From: Lachnotalea sp. AF33-28
GTDB lineage: Bacteria; Bacillota; Clostridia; Lachnospirales; Lachnospiraceae
Direction: 5' to 3'
NCBI RefSeq assembly: GCF_003477885.1
Contig: NZ_QUEE01000015.1
Location: forward strand, 1-64,000
Length of the DNA stretch: 64,000 nucleotides
In this document: positions 49,396 to 58,983 of the stretch, one piece after another
Layout: every line of letters begins with the position of its first letter
How positions within the stretch are numbered: position 1 is the stretch's first letter
Notes under the pieces: model-generated
Databases searched by the model: none
What the model was told of the DNA's origin: nothing
The model's input: the letters and a program-made list of their open reading frames with translations, nothing else
Program-made: the position numbers and the translations under genes

Positions 49396-51555
49396 TTACA
49401 ACATGCTGACCTGAAACTCCTTCATTACCTCCAGCACAAACTGCACAAGGCGCGCAAACAGGATATAGAAAAGTCCCAGCACCAGCCAGATCACAAGCAT
49501 CATAAATATGGTGACGATCACCATGCGTATGGTCTTGCCCAGCGAATAGTTATTCAAAATCTTCATACTGAAAACCAGTATCAGGAACATCCACAGGTAA
49601 GCGGCGGCGGAGAAAATACCGTACCAGGACTGCTGTGATTTTGACAGGATATTCGACACAAACATCAGCGGCACATTGATCACGATAAACGGCAGCAGCG
49701 CCAGCATGGAGGTGAAAAATATCTCCCCAAACTTGCTCTCGCCTTCCGATATACTGGTCGCCGCAAATGCAGCCGGCACCCAGGTAAGCGGCACTATAAA
49801 GAGCTTCACCGCTTCAAATATCGGATTGGCATCCGCAACTTCTATGGACGCCAGCGGATAATGGACAATATAGATATAGGCGATCCTTACCAAGTAGGCG
49901 GCGGCCATGATGATCAGCGCGGCCTTCAGATTGATCTTTGTCTTTTTGTACCGTACGCCTTCTATGGTATCCAGAGGATGCAGCAGAACATTGTAGGAAT
50001 ATTTGATGCCGCTTACGACGCCCATTTTCTTTGATTTATCGTGTACAAAGGCCCAGTAGGCCTTCTTGGCGCCTCTGCCGGATGCCACGAGAAACCAGCA
50101 CACTGCGGCGATAATGACCGCGGCGATCAATATAATCCATACGAAATTTTTTCTTAGCACTTCGTATTTGTACTCATCAAAGGACTGTGTATAGATATCC
50201 CGGTTGCCCACGAGCATGCTCTCTTCCATGGATTCCTTCCAGCGCCCCTGTTTATAGAAGGTTTTGGCGATGCCGGCATGAGCCAGCTCATAATTCTCAT
50301 CAATGGCCAGCACCTGTTCCCACAGCTCGTAGGATTTCTCATAATCCCCTTCTCCGTAGGCGGTCGTAGCCTGATGTACCAGCTCTATAAACTGGGTCGG
50401 TTCAAAGATCTGCACGTTGTTGTTGAGCCGGTCCACAATATAGAGCTGGCCTTCACTGTTTACCGCTATGGCGCTGGGTCTTGCGAATTTTCCGTTCTGT
50501 TCACCCAGGCCTCCGAATGCCACCAGCATATTGCCGTCCTGGTCATACTGGTAAACCTTGCCGTTCAGCTCCTCAATCACTGTCACAATCCCTTTTCCGT
50601 CCACAGCGATATCGCGGAATATAGGCTCCATATAGTTTCCGTTGTCGTCAAAATACTCGCCGAACTTGAACTTGCTTCCGGCAACCACCGCTTTCAGCAC
50701 CTTTTTCTCGATGAATTCCGTAATTGGGTTTTTAATGGAATTTCCGATGGTTTTATACTTGCGGTATGTATTGTTGCCGATGGAGTTCAGCTTTTTGATC
50801 TCGCCTTCCTCCCTCTCAAGGCTGGTGGCATAGATCATGCCGTCCGTACCCAGCGTCAGATTGATATAAGAGGATGCGAGACGTTTGGTCATAAACTTGC
50901 GCTGGCTTTCCGAGGCAAAGATTCGTGTCATTGCCTCTGCCAGGCTGTAGCCGATATTCGTCTGGCCGTACAGCCCCCGAAAGCCGTTGTTGCCGTCGAT
51001 GGCCATGATGTTTTCCCCGCGGACCACATAGATATAACCCGTCGGACTGACCACCAGCTTGGACGGAGTAAAAGGCGCAGAACCGGTAAGTCCGGATTCA
51101 GGATTTGTAAAAACCTCCACCAACTCTCCTTCCGGGGAAAGGTGGACGATACGGCTGTTGCCCGTGTCGGCCACATACATGTCCCCGTCCTCATCCACAA
51201 ATATTCCTTCCGGCATATTGAAGGGCTGATCGGCCGGCCCGTGATAGATTCCGGCCGTCTTAAGATCGGGGGTCATCCTGACCACCCGGCTGTTTCCTGT
51301 GTCCACTATGTAGATATTGTCTTTGCTGTCGATAAAGATATCCTGCGGATCTTTTAAAAACGGGCTTTCGGATTCATATTCGCCGATGTTGTTGATGCTT
51401 CCGGTCACATTATAGGCTTTCGGAACGGGCAGCCGGTAACTGCTGTTTCCCGTCACATAGTCCGTTTCCGAAGAGGCCTCTGCCGTATCCGGAAAACACA
51501 GCACCAGGAACAGAAACGCCAGCAAAAGCGCCGTAACTCTCTGTAACTTTTTCAT
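49396..51555 (-). CDS. NHL-repeat, TPR and Yip1-domain membrane protein
   Basis: 719 residues. A signal peptide (LLLAFLFLVLCFPDTAEA) leads into a beta-propeller of NHL repeats (FIDSKDNIYIVDTGNSRVV, FVDEDGDMYVADTGNSRIV, AVNSEGQLYIVDRLNNNVQ). A TPR-like pair follows (GDYEKSYELWEQVLAIDENY), then a membrane helix near 475, and a C-terminal Yip1-type domain with about five helices. Such proteins recur in Firmicutes sugar import clusters. The propeller probably faces outward and may bind polysaccharide (inference). Confidence 0.8.
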   Translation of the reverse strand: MKKLQRVTALLLAFLFLVLCFPDTAEASSETDYVTGNSSYRLPVPKAYNVTGSINNIGEYESESPFLKDPQDIFIDSKDNIYIVDTGNSRVVRMTPDLKTAGIYHGPADQPFNMPEGIFVDEDGDMYVADTGNSRIVHLSPEGELVEVFTNPESGLTGSAPFTPSKLVVSPTGYIYVVRGENIMAIDGNNGFRGLYGQTNIGYSLAEAMTRIFASESQRKFMTKRLASSYINLTLGTDGMIYATSLEREEGEIKKLNSIGNNTYRKYKTIGNSIKNPITEFIEKKVLKAVVAGSKFKFGEYFDDNGNYMEPIFRDIAVDGKGIVTVIEELNGKVYQYDQDGNMLVAFGGLGEQNGKFARPSAIAVNSEGQLYIVDRLNNNVQIFEPTQFIELVHQATTAYGEGDYEKSYELWEQVLAIDENYELAHAGIAKTFYKQGRWKESMEESMLVGNRDIYTQSFDEYKYEVLRKNFVWIILIAAVIIAAVCWFLVASGRGAKKAYWAFVHDKSKKMGVVSGIKYSYNVLLHPLDTIEGVRYKKTKINLKAALIIMAAAYLVRIAYIYIVHYPLASIEVADANPIFEAVKLFIVPLTWVPAAFAATSISEGESKFGEIFFTSMLALLPFIVINVPLMFVSNILSKSQQSWYGIFSAAAYLWMFLILVFSMKILNNYSLGKTIRMVIVTIFMMLVIWLVLGLFYILFARLVQFVLEVMKEFQVSML

Positions 51556-51566
51556 AGTCTCCTCCC

Positions 51567-52448
51567 TTATTCCTTGATGCCCGAATACACCATGGTCTCC
51601 ATCACCTTTCCCTGCATGACAGTGAATATGATAACCGTAGGCACAGTCATAACAAAGGTGGCCGCAGCGACGGCTCCCGCACGTCCGACGCTCATTCCCG
51701 CCGCACCACCGGAGATCGTCTGCAGCGCCAGCGGCAGCGTCTTCATGGCCTGGCTCGTGATATAAATTAACGGCGAAAAGTAGTCATTCCAGTTGTTTAC
51801 AAAGGAGAACACAATCAGCGTGGACCATGCGGGCTTTAACGCCGGCATGACCAGCTTCATGAATATGCGGAATTCTCCGGCGCCGTCGATGCGGGCGGCC
51901 TCCAAAAGTTCATCGGGATACTGCTCGATGAACTGCTTCATCAGGAAGATATTGTAGGCCACCGCGATATTGGGCAGGATCAGCGCCCCATAGGTATTGA
52001 TGAGCCCGAGGCTGTTTACGACCATATAGCTGGGGATCTTCGTCACATGGGGGGAAAACATCAATGCCATAATGATGATATTAAACAGCGGTTTGGCGCC
52101 CGGAGGATGAAACTTTACCAGGGAATATGCTCCCAGCGCGGATACGATAACCGTCAGAAATACGATTGTAACGGTCACAAGAATGCTGTTAAACGCGTAT
52201 CTTGTAAACGGAACCGCAGAGCTCCCAAGCGATACCAAAAGATCCGAAAAATTCTTAAAGGTAGGATTTTTAACAAAAAATCTGGGCGGATATACAAACA
52301 ATTCGTCCATCGGTTTAAATGCCGTGCATACCAGATATATGAGCGGCAGCGCCGTAAAAGCCACCAATATGAGCATCAGCGCGTAGATTACCAGCTGTGA
52401 AAATGTGAAATGCAGCCACTGGCCTTTAAACCATCTGATCTTAATCAT
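51567..52448 (-). CDS. Carbohydrate ABC transporter permease (second importer, MalG type)
   Basis: 293 residues with six hydrophobic helices. The EAA loop is LLEAARIDGAGEFRIFMKL. It ends 11 bp before the NHL/Yip1 gene and follows the 306-residue permease by 34 bp. Sequence differs clearly from the 343-residue permease, so this is a second, separate transporter in one operon. Confidence 0.9.
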   Translation of the reverse strand: MIKIRWFKGQWLHFTFSQLVIYALMLILVAFTALPLIYLVCTAFKPMDELFVYPPRFFVKNPTFKNFSDLLVSLGSSAVPFTRYAFNSILVTVTIVFLTVIVSALGAYSLVKFHPPGAKPLFNIIIMALMFSPHVTKIPSYMVVNSLGLINTYGALILPNIAVAYNIFLMKQFIEQYPDELLEAARIDGAGEFRIFMKLVMPALKPAWSTLIVFSFVNNWNDYFSPLIYITSQAMKTLPLALQTISGGAAGMSVGRAGAVAAATFVMTVPTVIIFTVMQGKVMETMVYSGIKE

Positions 52449-52482
52449 AGCTGTCCCTCTCTTTCTATTTCATTTAGGCAGC

Positions 52483-53403
52483 CTATTCGTCCTTGGAGGA
52501 CAGAAGGCGCATTACCACTTTTCCAAGCAGGAAGGTCATCACAAACAGCACTACCGCCACGGCAGAAGCGTATCCCATCTGGAACCGGATGAACGCATAA
52601 TCATACAGATGCGCCACTATGGTGTGTCCGGCATAGTTGGGGCTCGGCATGCCCGCTACGGATACCGCGATATCAAAAACGCCGAATGAGGATACGATGG
52701 CGTTGATCGCGCCGAACAGCAGCTGCGGCTTCATTAACGGCAGCGTGATATAAAACAGTTCCTGAAATTTGTTCTTTACACCGTCTATGGCAGCCGCCTC
52801 ATAATAGGAACTGGAAACATTCTGAAGGCCTGCCAGGAAAACCAGGAAGCCGGTGCCCATGCTCATCCACAGGGATATGATCATAATGACCTTCATGATA
52901 TACTGCGGGTCCGTATTCCACAGAATCGGGGAATCGATCATCCCCAGATTCAGCAGGATATTATTCAGATAGCCGTAACGGTCGCTGGAAAAGATGACCA
53001 GCCACACCGTGGACATGGCGATGCCGCTGGTGATGGACGGCGCATAAAAGGCCAGGGCAAATCCCCTCTTAAATTTCAGCTGATTGATGACCCATGCCGC
53101 AAAAAAGGACAGAAGATAGCCGATGGGGCCCGTGATCACCGCAAAGGTCAGCGTGTTGGAGATGGCTGTTAAGAATACCTCATCATCCAAAAACAGCAGT
53201 TTATAGTTGTTCAGCCCCACAAATTTCGCAGGCTGCATCATGTTGTAGTCCGTGAAGCTTAAGCCCACCGCATAGAGGACCGGCGCCACGACAAATATGG
53301 AAAACAGAACTACGAACGGAAGCAGAAACAGATACCCCATCCAATTCTTGCGGATAAAACGTTTAGCCGACGCAAGTCCCGTCTTATTACTCTTCGTCAT
53401 CAT
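52483..53403 (-). CDS. Carbohydrate ABC transporter permease (second importer, MalF type)
   Basis: 306 residues, six hydrophobic helices. The EAA loop is YYEAAAIDGVKNKFQELFYI, with one extra residue compared with the common pattern. Its start overlaps the end of the binding protein gene by 17 bp. No ATPase gene is present; CUT1 importers often share one MsmK/MsmX-type ATPase encoded elsewhere. Confidence 0.9.
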   Translation of the reverse strand: MMTKSNKTGLASAKRFIRKNWMGYLFLLPFVVLFSIFVVAPVLYAVGLSFTDYNMMQPAKFVGLNNYKLLFLDDEVFLTAISNTLTFAVITGPIGYLLSFFAAWVINQLKFKRGFALAFYAPSITSGIAMSTVWLVIFSSDRYGYLNNILLNLGMIDSPILWNTDPQYIMKVIMIISLWMSMGTGFLVFLAGLQNVSSSYYEAAAIDGVKNKFQELFYITLPLMKPQLLFGAINAIVSSFGVFDIAVSVAGMPSPNYAGHTIVAHLYDYAFIRFQMGYASAVAVVLFVMTFLLGKVVMRLLSSKDE

Positions 53404-56356
53404 GTTTTATTACCCCATATTCTTCCTGTTTCATCCGAAGCTCACGGTTGATGTCTTTCACCGCCTGCTCCAGGGCTTCTCTTACATCCATGCCACTGAT
53501 TACCACTGAGGTCCATGCATTGGTCAGATGACGGGAGGTGAAATATCCGCCCAAAACCACAGGCGTCTCTTCTGCCCACTCCCACTGTTCCTCAATCACT
53601 TCAATATCGGCTTCACTCCAGGATAGGTTCAGGAAAGCCTCTTTGTTCGCCGTATTCCAGCGGGCCTCCGCGCCCATCAGCGCCTCCACCTCTCTGGCAA
53701 ACCGCGTCTGCACGTCGGTGCTGGACCACCATTTCAGAAACTCCCAGCTCTCCTTAGGATGCTGGCTCTGTTTCATGATCACATCGCCCTGGGCCGTGAT
53801 GGCGCCTGCGGTGCGGTCGATGGTTCCGTCCTCCCTCATCACTCCGGGGAGGGGCGCAATGCCCCATTTGCCAGCGATTTCAGGCGCTGCCACCGACAGC
53901 TGCATATACATGTTGAAGTTGCCCACACCAAGAGGCATGATGCCTGATCTCATATACTGATAAAAGTTAGCCACCTCGGGCACGCCGTAATTGGTAAACA
54001 GCTCTGTATATTCTTTAAACGCGCGGAAAGCCTCCGGTGTATCCAGAGCGGATTTCAACCCGTCTTCCGTATAAAACTCTCCGCCGTTCTGAAACAGAAA
54101 CTGTGTGAAATCCCTTGCGAAATAGTATTCCATACCGTTCTGATACAGGGCGGGCATCACATAATCGTAGAGTTGCTGCCGTGTCTGCGGGAGCTGTATC
54201 CCGTACTGTGAGAGTATATCCTTGCGGTAAAACAGAACGTTGAAATCCATGGTCTCCGGAATCGCAAATACACCGCCGTTATATTCATAAGGTGTCAGTG
54301 TGGCTTCCACGAAACGGTCCTTTACTTCGGCAAAGCCTTCCATCTTGGACAGATCATATACAGCATCGCGGATCGCGAATTCCACCGGGGAGGTAACATC
54401 CACCCCGAGAGCCACATCCGGCGCCTTTCCCGATGTGATGGAGAGCATCAGAGCGTTGACGTTGCCGGCGGTCAGCTGCGACGCGGGCAGCACATTCACA
54501 TTGATGGCAATGCCCGTCCTGGGAGTGAAATCCTCATCCGCCATCTCTTTAATGACCTCGGCCCATTCCGTACCTCTGGCGATCCAGACATTGATGGTCT
54601 CTTTAATCTCCACACTGTCGTCTAAGATGCTTCCCACATTGTCATAATCCTTCCGGAAAGAGGATAGAAACAGCTGGGCTGTCACACCCAGGCGCTGCAG
54701 TATATTGGACGTTTTACTTTCCCAGGTTTCCTCCGGCCGGCCCACTTTAAAATAGTCGATCACCAGCGGAGCGCTCTGAAGGGAGAGGTACCAGTTGCTT
54801 AAGCTCTCCTGGGAGCTGGTCAGATCCCCCACTTTTCTCGCAATACTGTAAGGGTTCTCCACCATTCCTTCCAGCTGGGATTTTATGGTCAGGAAGTTGT
54901 TGGCCATCGCGGGCACCTTATCCGATAACCCCTTGACCAGTTCATACTTTTTCTGCATGCTGGCAATCAGGTATTCCATCTGGGATTTAAGACCGGGGAT
55001 CTTATCAAAAAATCCGTAGTCGTAGTTGGGATCCGGATCACTGCCCGCGATCAGGGTGATGTTGAGCAGGATATCGGAAAGTATCTGGTTATCCTCGTTG
55101 ATGGATTCAATTACCTCGCCGATATCGCCGAATTTGACAGTCATGGTCAGCTGATGGGTTCCCTTGGTGAGATAAAATTCATAGGGAATTCCATCCTCGC
55201 CGGACAGCTCCTTCAGCTCCCACTTCGTTGTGTACTCGAACTTATACTCCAGCATTTCCCGGAAAGGGACCTGTCCGTCTATCGCAATCTGCCGGTAAGA
55301 AGGAAGTCCGTCATTCCAGGACTGCTTTTCGCAGAGCCCTATCTTATACAGCCCATCCTCTGGCACCTCGAATTCCCAGGTGATGCTCTGGTTTCCCTGG
55401 CGCCACCGGTACGCTCCCATGACGTTTAAGCGCCGTGTCGTTCCCGACGCAGGCTGCACCAGCGGGTCGCCGTCATTTTCTCTCCTAAGAGTGGGGTCAT
55501 TTTTTTCCACAGCGGTGAGCTCCGCCTGAAAATTGACAGTCTCTCCCTGGGCGGGCTTATATCCCTTTGCCTCATATTGCTGTTTAAGCTGTTCGTAGCT
55601 TGAAATTTCATCCGGCGTCACAAGACGGATACCGGCGATATACATATCCATCCTCATATACTGAAACCTTACAGTATGTTTCCCCGCCGTCAGGTACAGT
55701 GAAAAAGGCTGGTCATGCAGTCCGGAGGTGTCAGACAGCTGTGTCGTCCTCCAGCCCGGAACCTCAGCCTGAGCGGGCCTTGTCTCATCGCCCAGACTGT
55801 TGAGCGCAGGCTCTCCTTTATCCTGAAAATACCGGTAAAATACGATATCTCCGCTCTCCGTAAACGGATATTCACCGTCTATATACAGAGCGCGTTTGCC
55901 GGAATTGGAGCTTCCGGTCTCCAGATAGTAATCCATCTCTATCCGGTACAGGCCGTCCTGCGGGATATCCGCCTCAAATTCTATGTACTGCCCCTCCTGA
56001 TCCGAAAGCACCGCGCTGCGTCCTTCATATTCCGTCAGCGCCAGCGCGCTTTGGTCCTTTCCTCTGAGGCTTTCAAGAGGAATCTCCTGTTCGTATGTTC
56101 CGGGAAGAACGCTCTCATATTCTTTGGAATATTGTTTATAACCGGGTATATCCGAAGAGCTTCCATATTCCCAGTCAATATCCTGTCCCTCGAACCCGGA
56201 ATACTTATCCCTTAGAGGGACGCCCTCCGTATCCTCACCGTCTCCGGCCCCCAGAGAAACGAAAGGCAGACTGCCGCCAAGCAGTGCCGCTGCCATCAGG
56301 ACCGCCAGCACCCTGGTGAAGCGCCGGGACAGTACATTACGCTTTCTGTCCTTCAT
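53387..56356 (-). CDS. Very large ABC solute-binding protein with two carbohydrate-binding-like domains
   Basis: 989 residues, about twice a normal binding protein. A signal peptide (VLAVLMAAALLGGSLPFVSLGA) has no lipobox Cys. Two beta-sandwich-like domains follow: about 100-260 (EFEADIPQDGLYRIEMDYY, LYLTAGKHTVRFQYM) and about 315-430 (WEFEVPEDGLYKIGL, FYLTKGTHQLTMTV). A helical linker leads to a family 1 binding fold from about 600 (GTEWAEVIKEM, VNVLPASQL, FAIPETMDFNVLFYRKDIL). The added domains may hold the polysaccharide or the cell wall (inference). First gene of the operon; AAGGAGAAAATTT before the ATG. Confidence 0.85.
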   Translation of the reverse strand: MKDRKRNVLSRRFTRVLAVLMAAALLGGSLPFVSLGAGDGEDTEGVPLRDKYSGFEGQDIDWEYGSSSDIPGYKQYSKEYESVLPGTYEQEIPLESLRGKDQSALALTEYEGRSAVLSDQEGQYIEFEADIPQDGLYRIEMDYYLETGSSNSGKRALYIDGEYPFTESGDIVFYRYFQDKGEPALNSLGDETRPAQAEVPGWRTTQLSDTSGLHDQPFSLYLTAGKHTVRFQYMRMDMYIAGIRLVTPDEISSYEQLKQQYEAKGYKPAQGETVNFQAELTAVEKNDPTLRRENDGDPLVQPASGTTRRLNVMGAYRWRQGNQSITWEFEVPEDGLYKIGLCEKQSWNDGLPSYRQIAIDGQVPFREMLEYKFEYTTKWELKELSGEDGIPYEFYLTKGTHQLTMTVKFGDIGEVIESINEDNQILSDILLNITLIAGSDPDPNYDYGFFDKIPGLKSQMEYLIASMQKKYELVKGLSDKVPAMANNFLTIKSQLEGMVENPYSIARKVGDLTSSQESLSNWYLSLQSAPLVIDYFKVGRPEETWESKTSNILQRLGVTAQLFLSSFRKDYDNVGSILDDSVEIKETINVWIARGTEWAEVIKEMADEDFTPRTGIAINVNVLPASQLTAGNVNALMLSITSGKAPDVALGVDVTSPVEFAIRDAVYDLSKMEGFAEVKDRFVEATLTPYEYNGGVFAIPETMDFNVLFYRKDILSQYGIQLPQTRQQLYDYVMPALYQNGMEYYFARDFTQFLFQNGGEFYTEDGLKSALDTPEAFRAFKEYTELFTNYGVPEVANFYQYMRSGIMPLGVGNFNMYMQLSVAAPEIAGKWGIAPLPGVMREDGTIDRTAGAITAQGDVIMKQSQHPKESWEFLKWWSSTDVQTRFAREVEALMGAEARWNTANKEAFLNLSWSEADIEVIEEQWEWAEETPVVLGGYFTSRHLTNAWTSVVISGMDVREALEQAVKDINRELRMKQEEYGVIKHDDEE

Positions 56357-56466
56357 AAATTTTCTCCTTCCTTACAGCCAAACCGCTTTGTCCATTGTGC
56401 GCAATTACAAGGTATCGAATTAAAATGCGCGGGCAAATTGTTCAATATGTTTATCGCTGTAAACTA

Positions 56467-56495
56467 TGAATATCATCAATGCGGCGTTTTCACAA
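56467..56495 (-). promoter_or_regulatory. Possible promoter and cre-like site of the import operon
   Basis: Minus strand TTGTGA (56490-56495), a 17-bp spacer and TATTCA (56467-56472). The overlapping TGAAAACGCCGCA (56480-56492) has one or two mismatches to a CcpA cre site, so catabolite repression is possible. Both matches are imperfect. Confidence 0.35.
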
Positions 56496-56579
56496 TTACT
56501 AAAATTTTGATATAGTTTTCTTTTTTTGATGTTTCTTATTCTCTACTTAAACGCTCTGTAAGCCGCTATTTTTTGAAAC

Positions 56580-56608
56580 TTGTAATTTTATGATATCCAT
56601 GATATATA
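56580..56608 (+). promoter_or_regulatory. Possible promoter of the AraC-type regulator
   Basis: TTGTAA (56580-56585), a 17-bp spacer and TATATA (56603-56608) on the plus strand, about 33 bp before the start codon; AAAGGAG lies between. Confidence 0.45.
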
Positions 56609-56641
56609 TTTGACATACACAAAAGGAGATGACCAAATATT

Positions 56642-58786
56642 ATGAATCCCGGCATTATTACCAAGATCAGAAAAAATCAGAAATTTATTTATTATGGACT
56701 TTTATTACTGGCAGTCATTTTCCTGCTCTGCATACTGCTCATCTCCTCCGTCACAATCCGCAAGGAACGCAAGGCAAGAATTGAGGCGTATACGGACCGC
56801 GCGGCCGCCGAGCTGGACGAAAGAATCGAAGGATATCTGTACAGTTTTATGGAATCCAATCTGGACCGCTATATGCGGCAGAGCACCTTTTCTCTCTTTT
56901 TTGAAAGGGATACGGATTTTGAAGTGGATTTCTTCACTCAGATGAGAATCTCCATGGTGGACAGTTTAAGGTTCCATCAGCAGATCAAAGATATCACACT
57001 CTACAGGTATTCTGACAACGCGGTGATCTCCGCCATGAACTCCGGATTCAGCCTTTCCGGCGTCAATACAAGCTTTGACTATGTGCGTTCTGTACTGAAT
57101 ACGGACCTGCCGGACCATCCGGATTTCATTTCTCCGGTTTCCGGAGAGTCCTATTATTACTATCCGATAAAATCCTATCAGAACGTAGAAGAGGGGTTTT
57201 CCTCTGTGGGGTTCGCGCTGGCACAGCTTCGCTCCCCCGTGGATTTCTTCGGGGTAGATATAAATGAGCTCAACGAAAAGGGTACCTTTGTGGTGCTCAA
57301 CCAGGGAGACGTGCTTTCGGTGGAAGGCAATGATGTGCTTTCAACCGTCACGATTAACGAGGCCATCCATGGCAAATCCGCCATGACGCTCTACTCCAGC
57401 ACAGCTTCCGACCTGCCCGCCCCTTATACCTTTTATTATGTTCCGTCAGGCGTTTCCAAGCTGGTTTATGTCTACTATGAGCCCAAGGCGCCCTATTTGT
57501 TCAGTATCAGTACGCTTGCTGAGCAGGGATGGATGTATCCCCTGCTGTTTTCCATCCTCTGTGTCCTGATATTTTTTACCATCAGCATGTTCTTCGTGCA
57601 CAAGGCGGAAAAAGCAGGCAGCGCGGATCCGGCGCCTGCAAGGCTTTTCTATGCCTCAAGCGCCGCCGCGCTCTCGCGCACACTCAAGGACAGCTTTACC
57701 GACACACCGCTTCCTCTGTTTTCCTGTGTGCTGATCCAGTACCACGATAATGCACCGGACAGGGACGCATCCGAACTAAAAGAGCTGATCCGCGCTTCCT
57801 CCGAGGATTATCTCACAGTATGTAAGCTGACCCACACAGTCATCATTCAGCAGGATTATATCTGCTGCTTCCTCAATTACAGCGATTACAATATGAAAGT
57901 GCTGGTCAAGGCGCTGATTCAGCTTCTCTATACCACCATTGAGACCTGCGATTTTAATCTGTATTATACCAGCGCTGCCGACAGCTACAGCAGTTTGGAC
58001 CGCGACGTGCGCTGTATACGCAGGCTGCTGCATTATACCTTTATCCTGGGCTATGCCAGGACCGTGTCCCAGGACTATCTGGAAAAATGCGAAGAAAATC
58101 CGGACCAGGTGGATCCTAACGCGATCTGCACAATCCGCAAAATGCTGCAGGAAAAACATTTCGATGAGCTGAATGCCTACATCACCGAAAAAAAGGAAGC
58201 GATAAAATCGGGTTTTTACTCCTATAACGCCGTACACGATTTTATGGAAGCTGCTTTTTATACCATGAAAAGCTTTTTTATTGACCGGTCTTTTTCCCAT
58301 CCGCTGACTGCAAAGACAAGTGCCTCCGTCATAGGTCAGGGCGCCGGAGCGGAACCTTTTTTAGACTACCTTCTGGAATGCGCGGCCAGTTACCGCGAGA
58401 TGGCGGAAAGCAGCTCCACCCCTCACGAGCAGAAGTATCTGGAAGCGATCTATCAGTATGTGGACAGCCATCTCTCTACAGTAACTTTAAATTCTATGGC
58501 GGAGCATTTCCATGTGACACCCGCACATTTAAGCCGTCTGTTCAAGAAAGGGGCGGACATTAACTTTTCGGATTATATATCGGAAAAGAAGCTCCAGCAG
58601 GCGATGCAGCTGCTGGAAAGTGATTCCGGCCTGAACATCAATGAAATTTCAAAAATGCTCGGCTATAACACTCCTGCCTATTTTCTGACCAAGTTTAAGG
58701 AGCGCTACGGGGTAACCCCAAGCGCCTACCGTAAAAACTATTTCGCCGGCCGGACTAATGCAGAGAAAACAGAGGAAGGGGCCTAA
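56642..58786 (+). CDS. Membrane-anchored AraC family regulator of the import operon
   Basis: 714 residues. A membrane helix at about 16-38 and another near 295-317 frame an extracellular sensor region of about 255 residues, probably Cache-like. A cytoplasmic middle part follows, and the last 100 residues hold an AraC/XylS double helix-turn-helix (LNSMAEHFHVTPAHLSRLFK, INEISKMLGYNTPAYFLTKF, YGVTPSAYRK). Such one-component proteins sense sugar outside and activate the adjacent importer genes. It is divergent from the import operon, which it probably controls. Confidence 0.9.
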   Translation: MNPGIITKIRKNQKFIYYGLLLLAVIFLLCILLISSVTIRKERKARIEAYTDRAAAELDERIEGYLYSFMESNLDRYMRQSTFSLFFERDTDFEVDFFTQMRISMVDSLRFHQQIKDITLYRYSDNAVISAMNSGFSLSGVNTSFDYVRSVLNTDLPDHPDFISPVSGESYYYYPIKSYQNVEEGFSSVGFALAQLRSPVDFFGVDINELNEKGTFVVLNQGDVLSVEGNDVLSTVTINEAIHGKSAMTLYSSTASDLPAPYTFYYVPSGVSKLVYVYYEPKAPYLFSISTLAEQGWMYPLLFSILCVLIFFTISMFFVHKAEKAGSADPAPARLFYASSAAALSRTLKDSFTDTPLPLFSCVLIQYHDNAPDRDASELKELIRASSEDYLTVCKLTHTVIIQQDYICCFLNYSDYNMKVLVKALIQLLYTTIETCDFNLYYTSAADSYSSLDRDVRCIRRLLHYTFILGYARTVSQDYLEKCEENPDQVDPNAICTIRKMLQEKHFDELNAYITEKKEAIKSGFYSYNAVHDFMEAAFYTMKSFFIDRSFSHPLTAKTSASVIGQGAGAEPFLDYLLECAASYREMAESSSTPHEQKYLEAIYQYVDSHLSTVTLNSMAEHFHVTPAHLSRLFKKGADINFSDYISEKKLQQAMQLLESDSGLNINEISKMLGYNTPAYFLTKFKERYGVTPSAYRKNYFAGRTNAEKTEEGA

Positions 58787-58820
58787 AAGCCCCGGGCGAT
58801 TTACCGAGTCCCAAAAGAAA

Positions 58821-58868
58821 GGCGGGCACGCAAAAGAGAAGCTGCTGCTTCCCATCTGCGTGCCCGCC
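58821..58868 (-). terminator. Terminator between AraC regulator and deacetylase
   Basis: A 12-bp stem GGCGGGCACGCA/TGCGTGCCCGCC followed by TTTCTTTT on the minus strand, serving the deacetylase side of the convergent pair. The AraC gene itself ends in a GGGGC-CTAAAA-GCCCC hairpin that includes its stop codon but lacks a T-run. Confidence 0.8.
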
Positions 58869-58983
58869 ATATATTCTGACTGATATGTATGGGCTGATCC
58901 ATATGCCGGTTACCGTACGGCACCGTCTGTGCCAATGCATTTTTACTCTTCTGCCTCACCCTGATGTCTCCAAAAGCTGCCGA

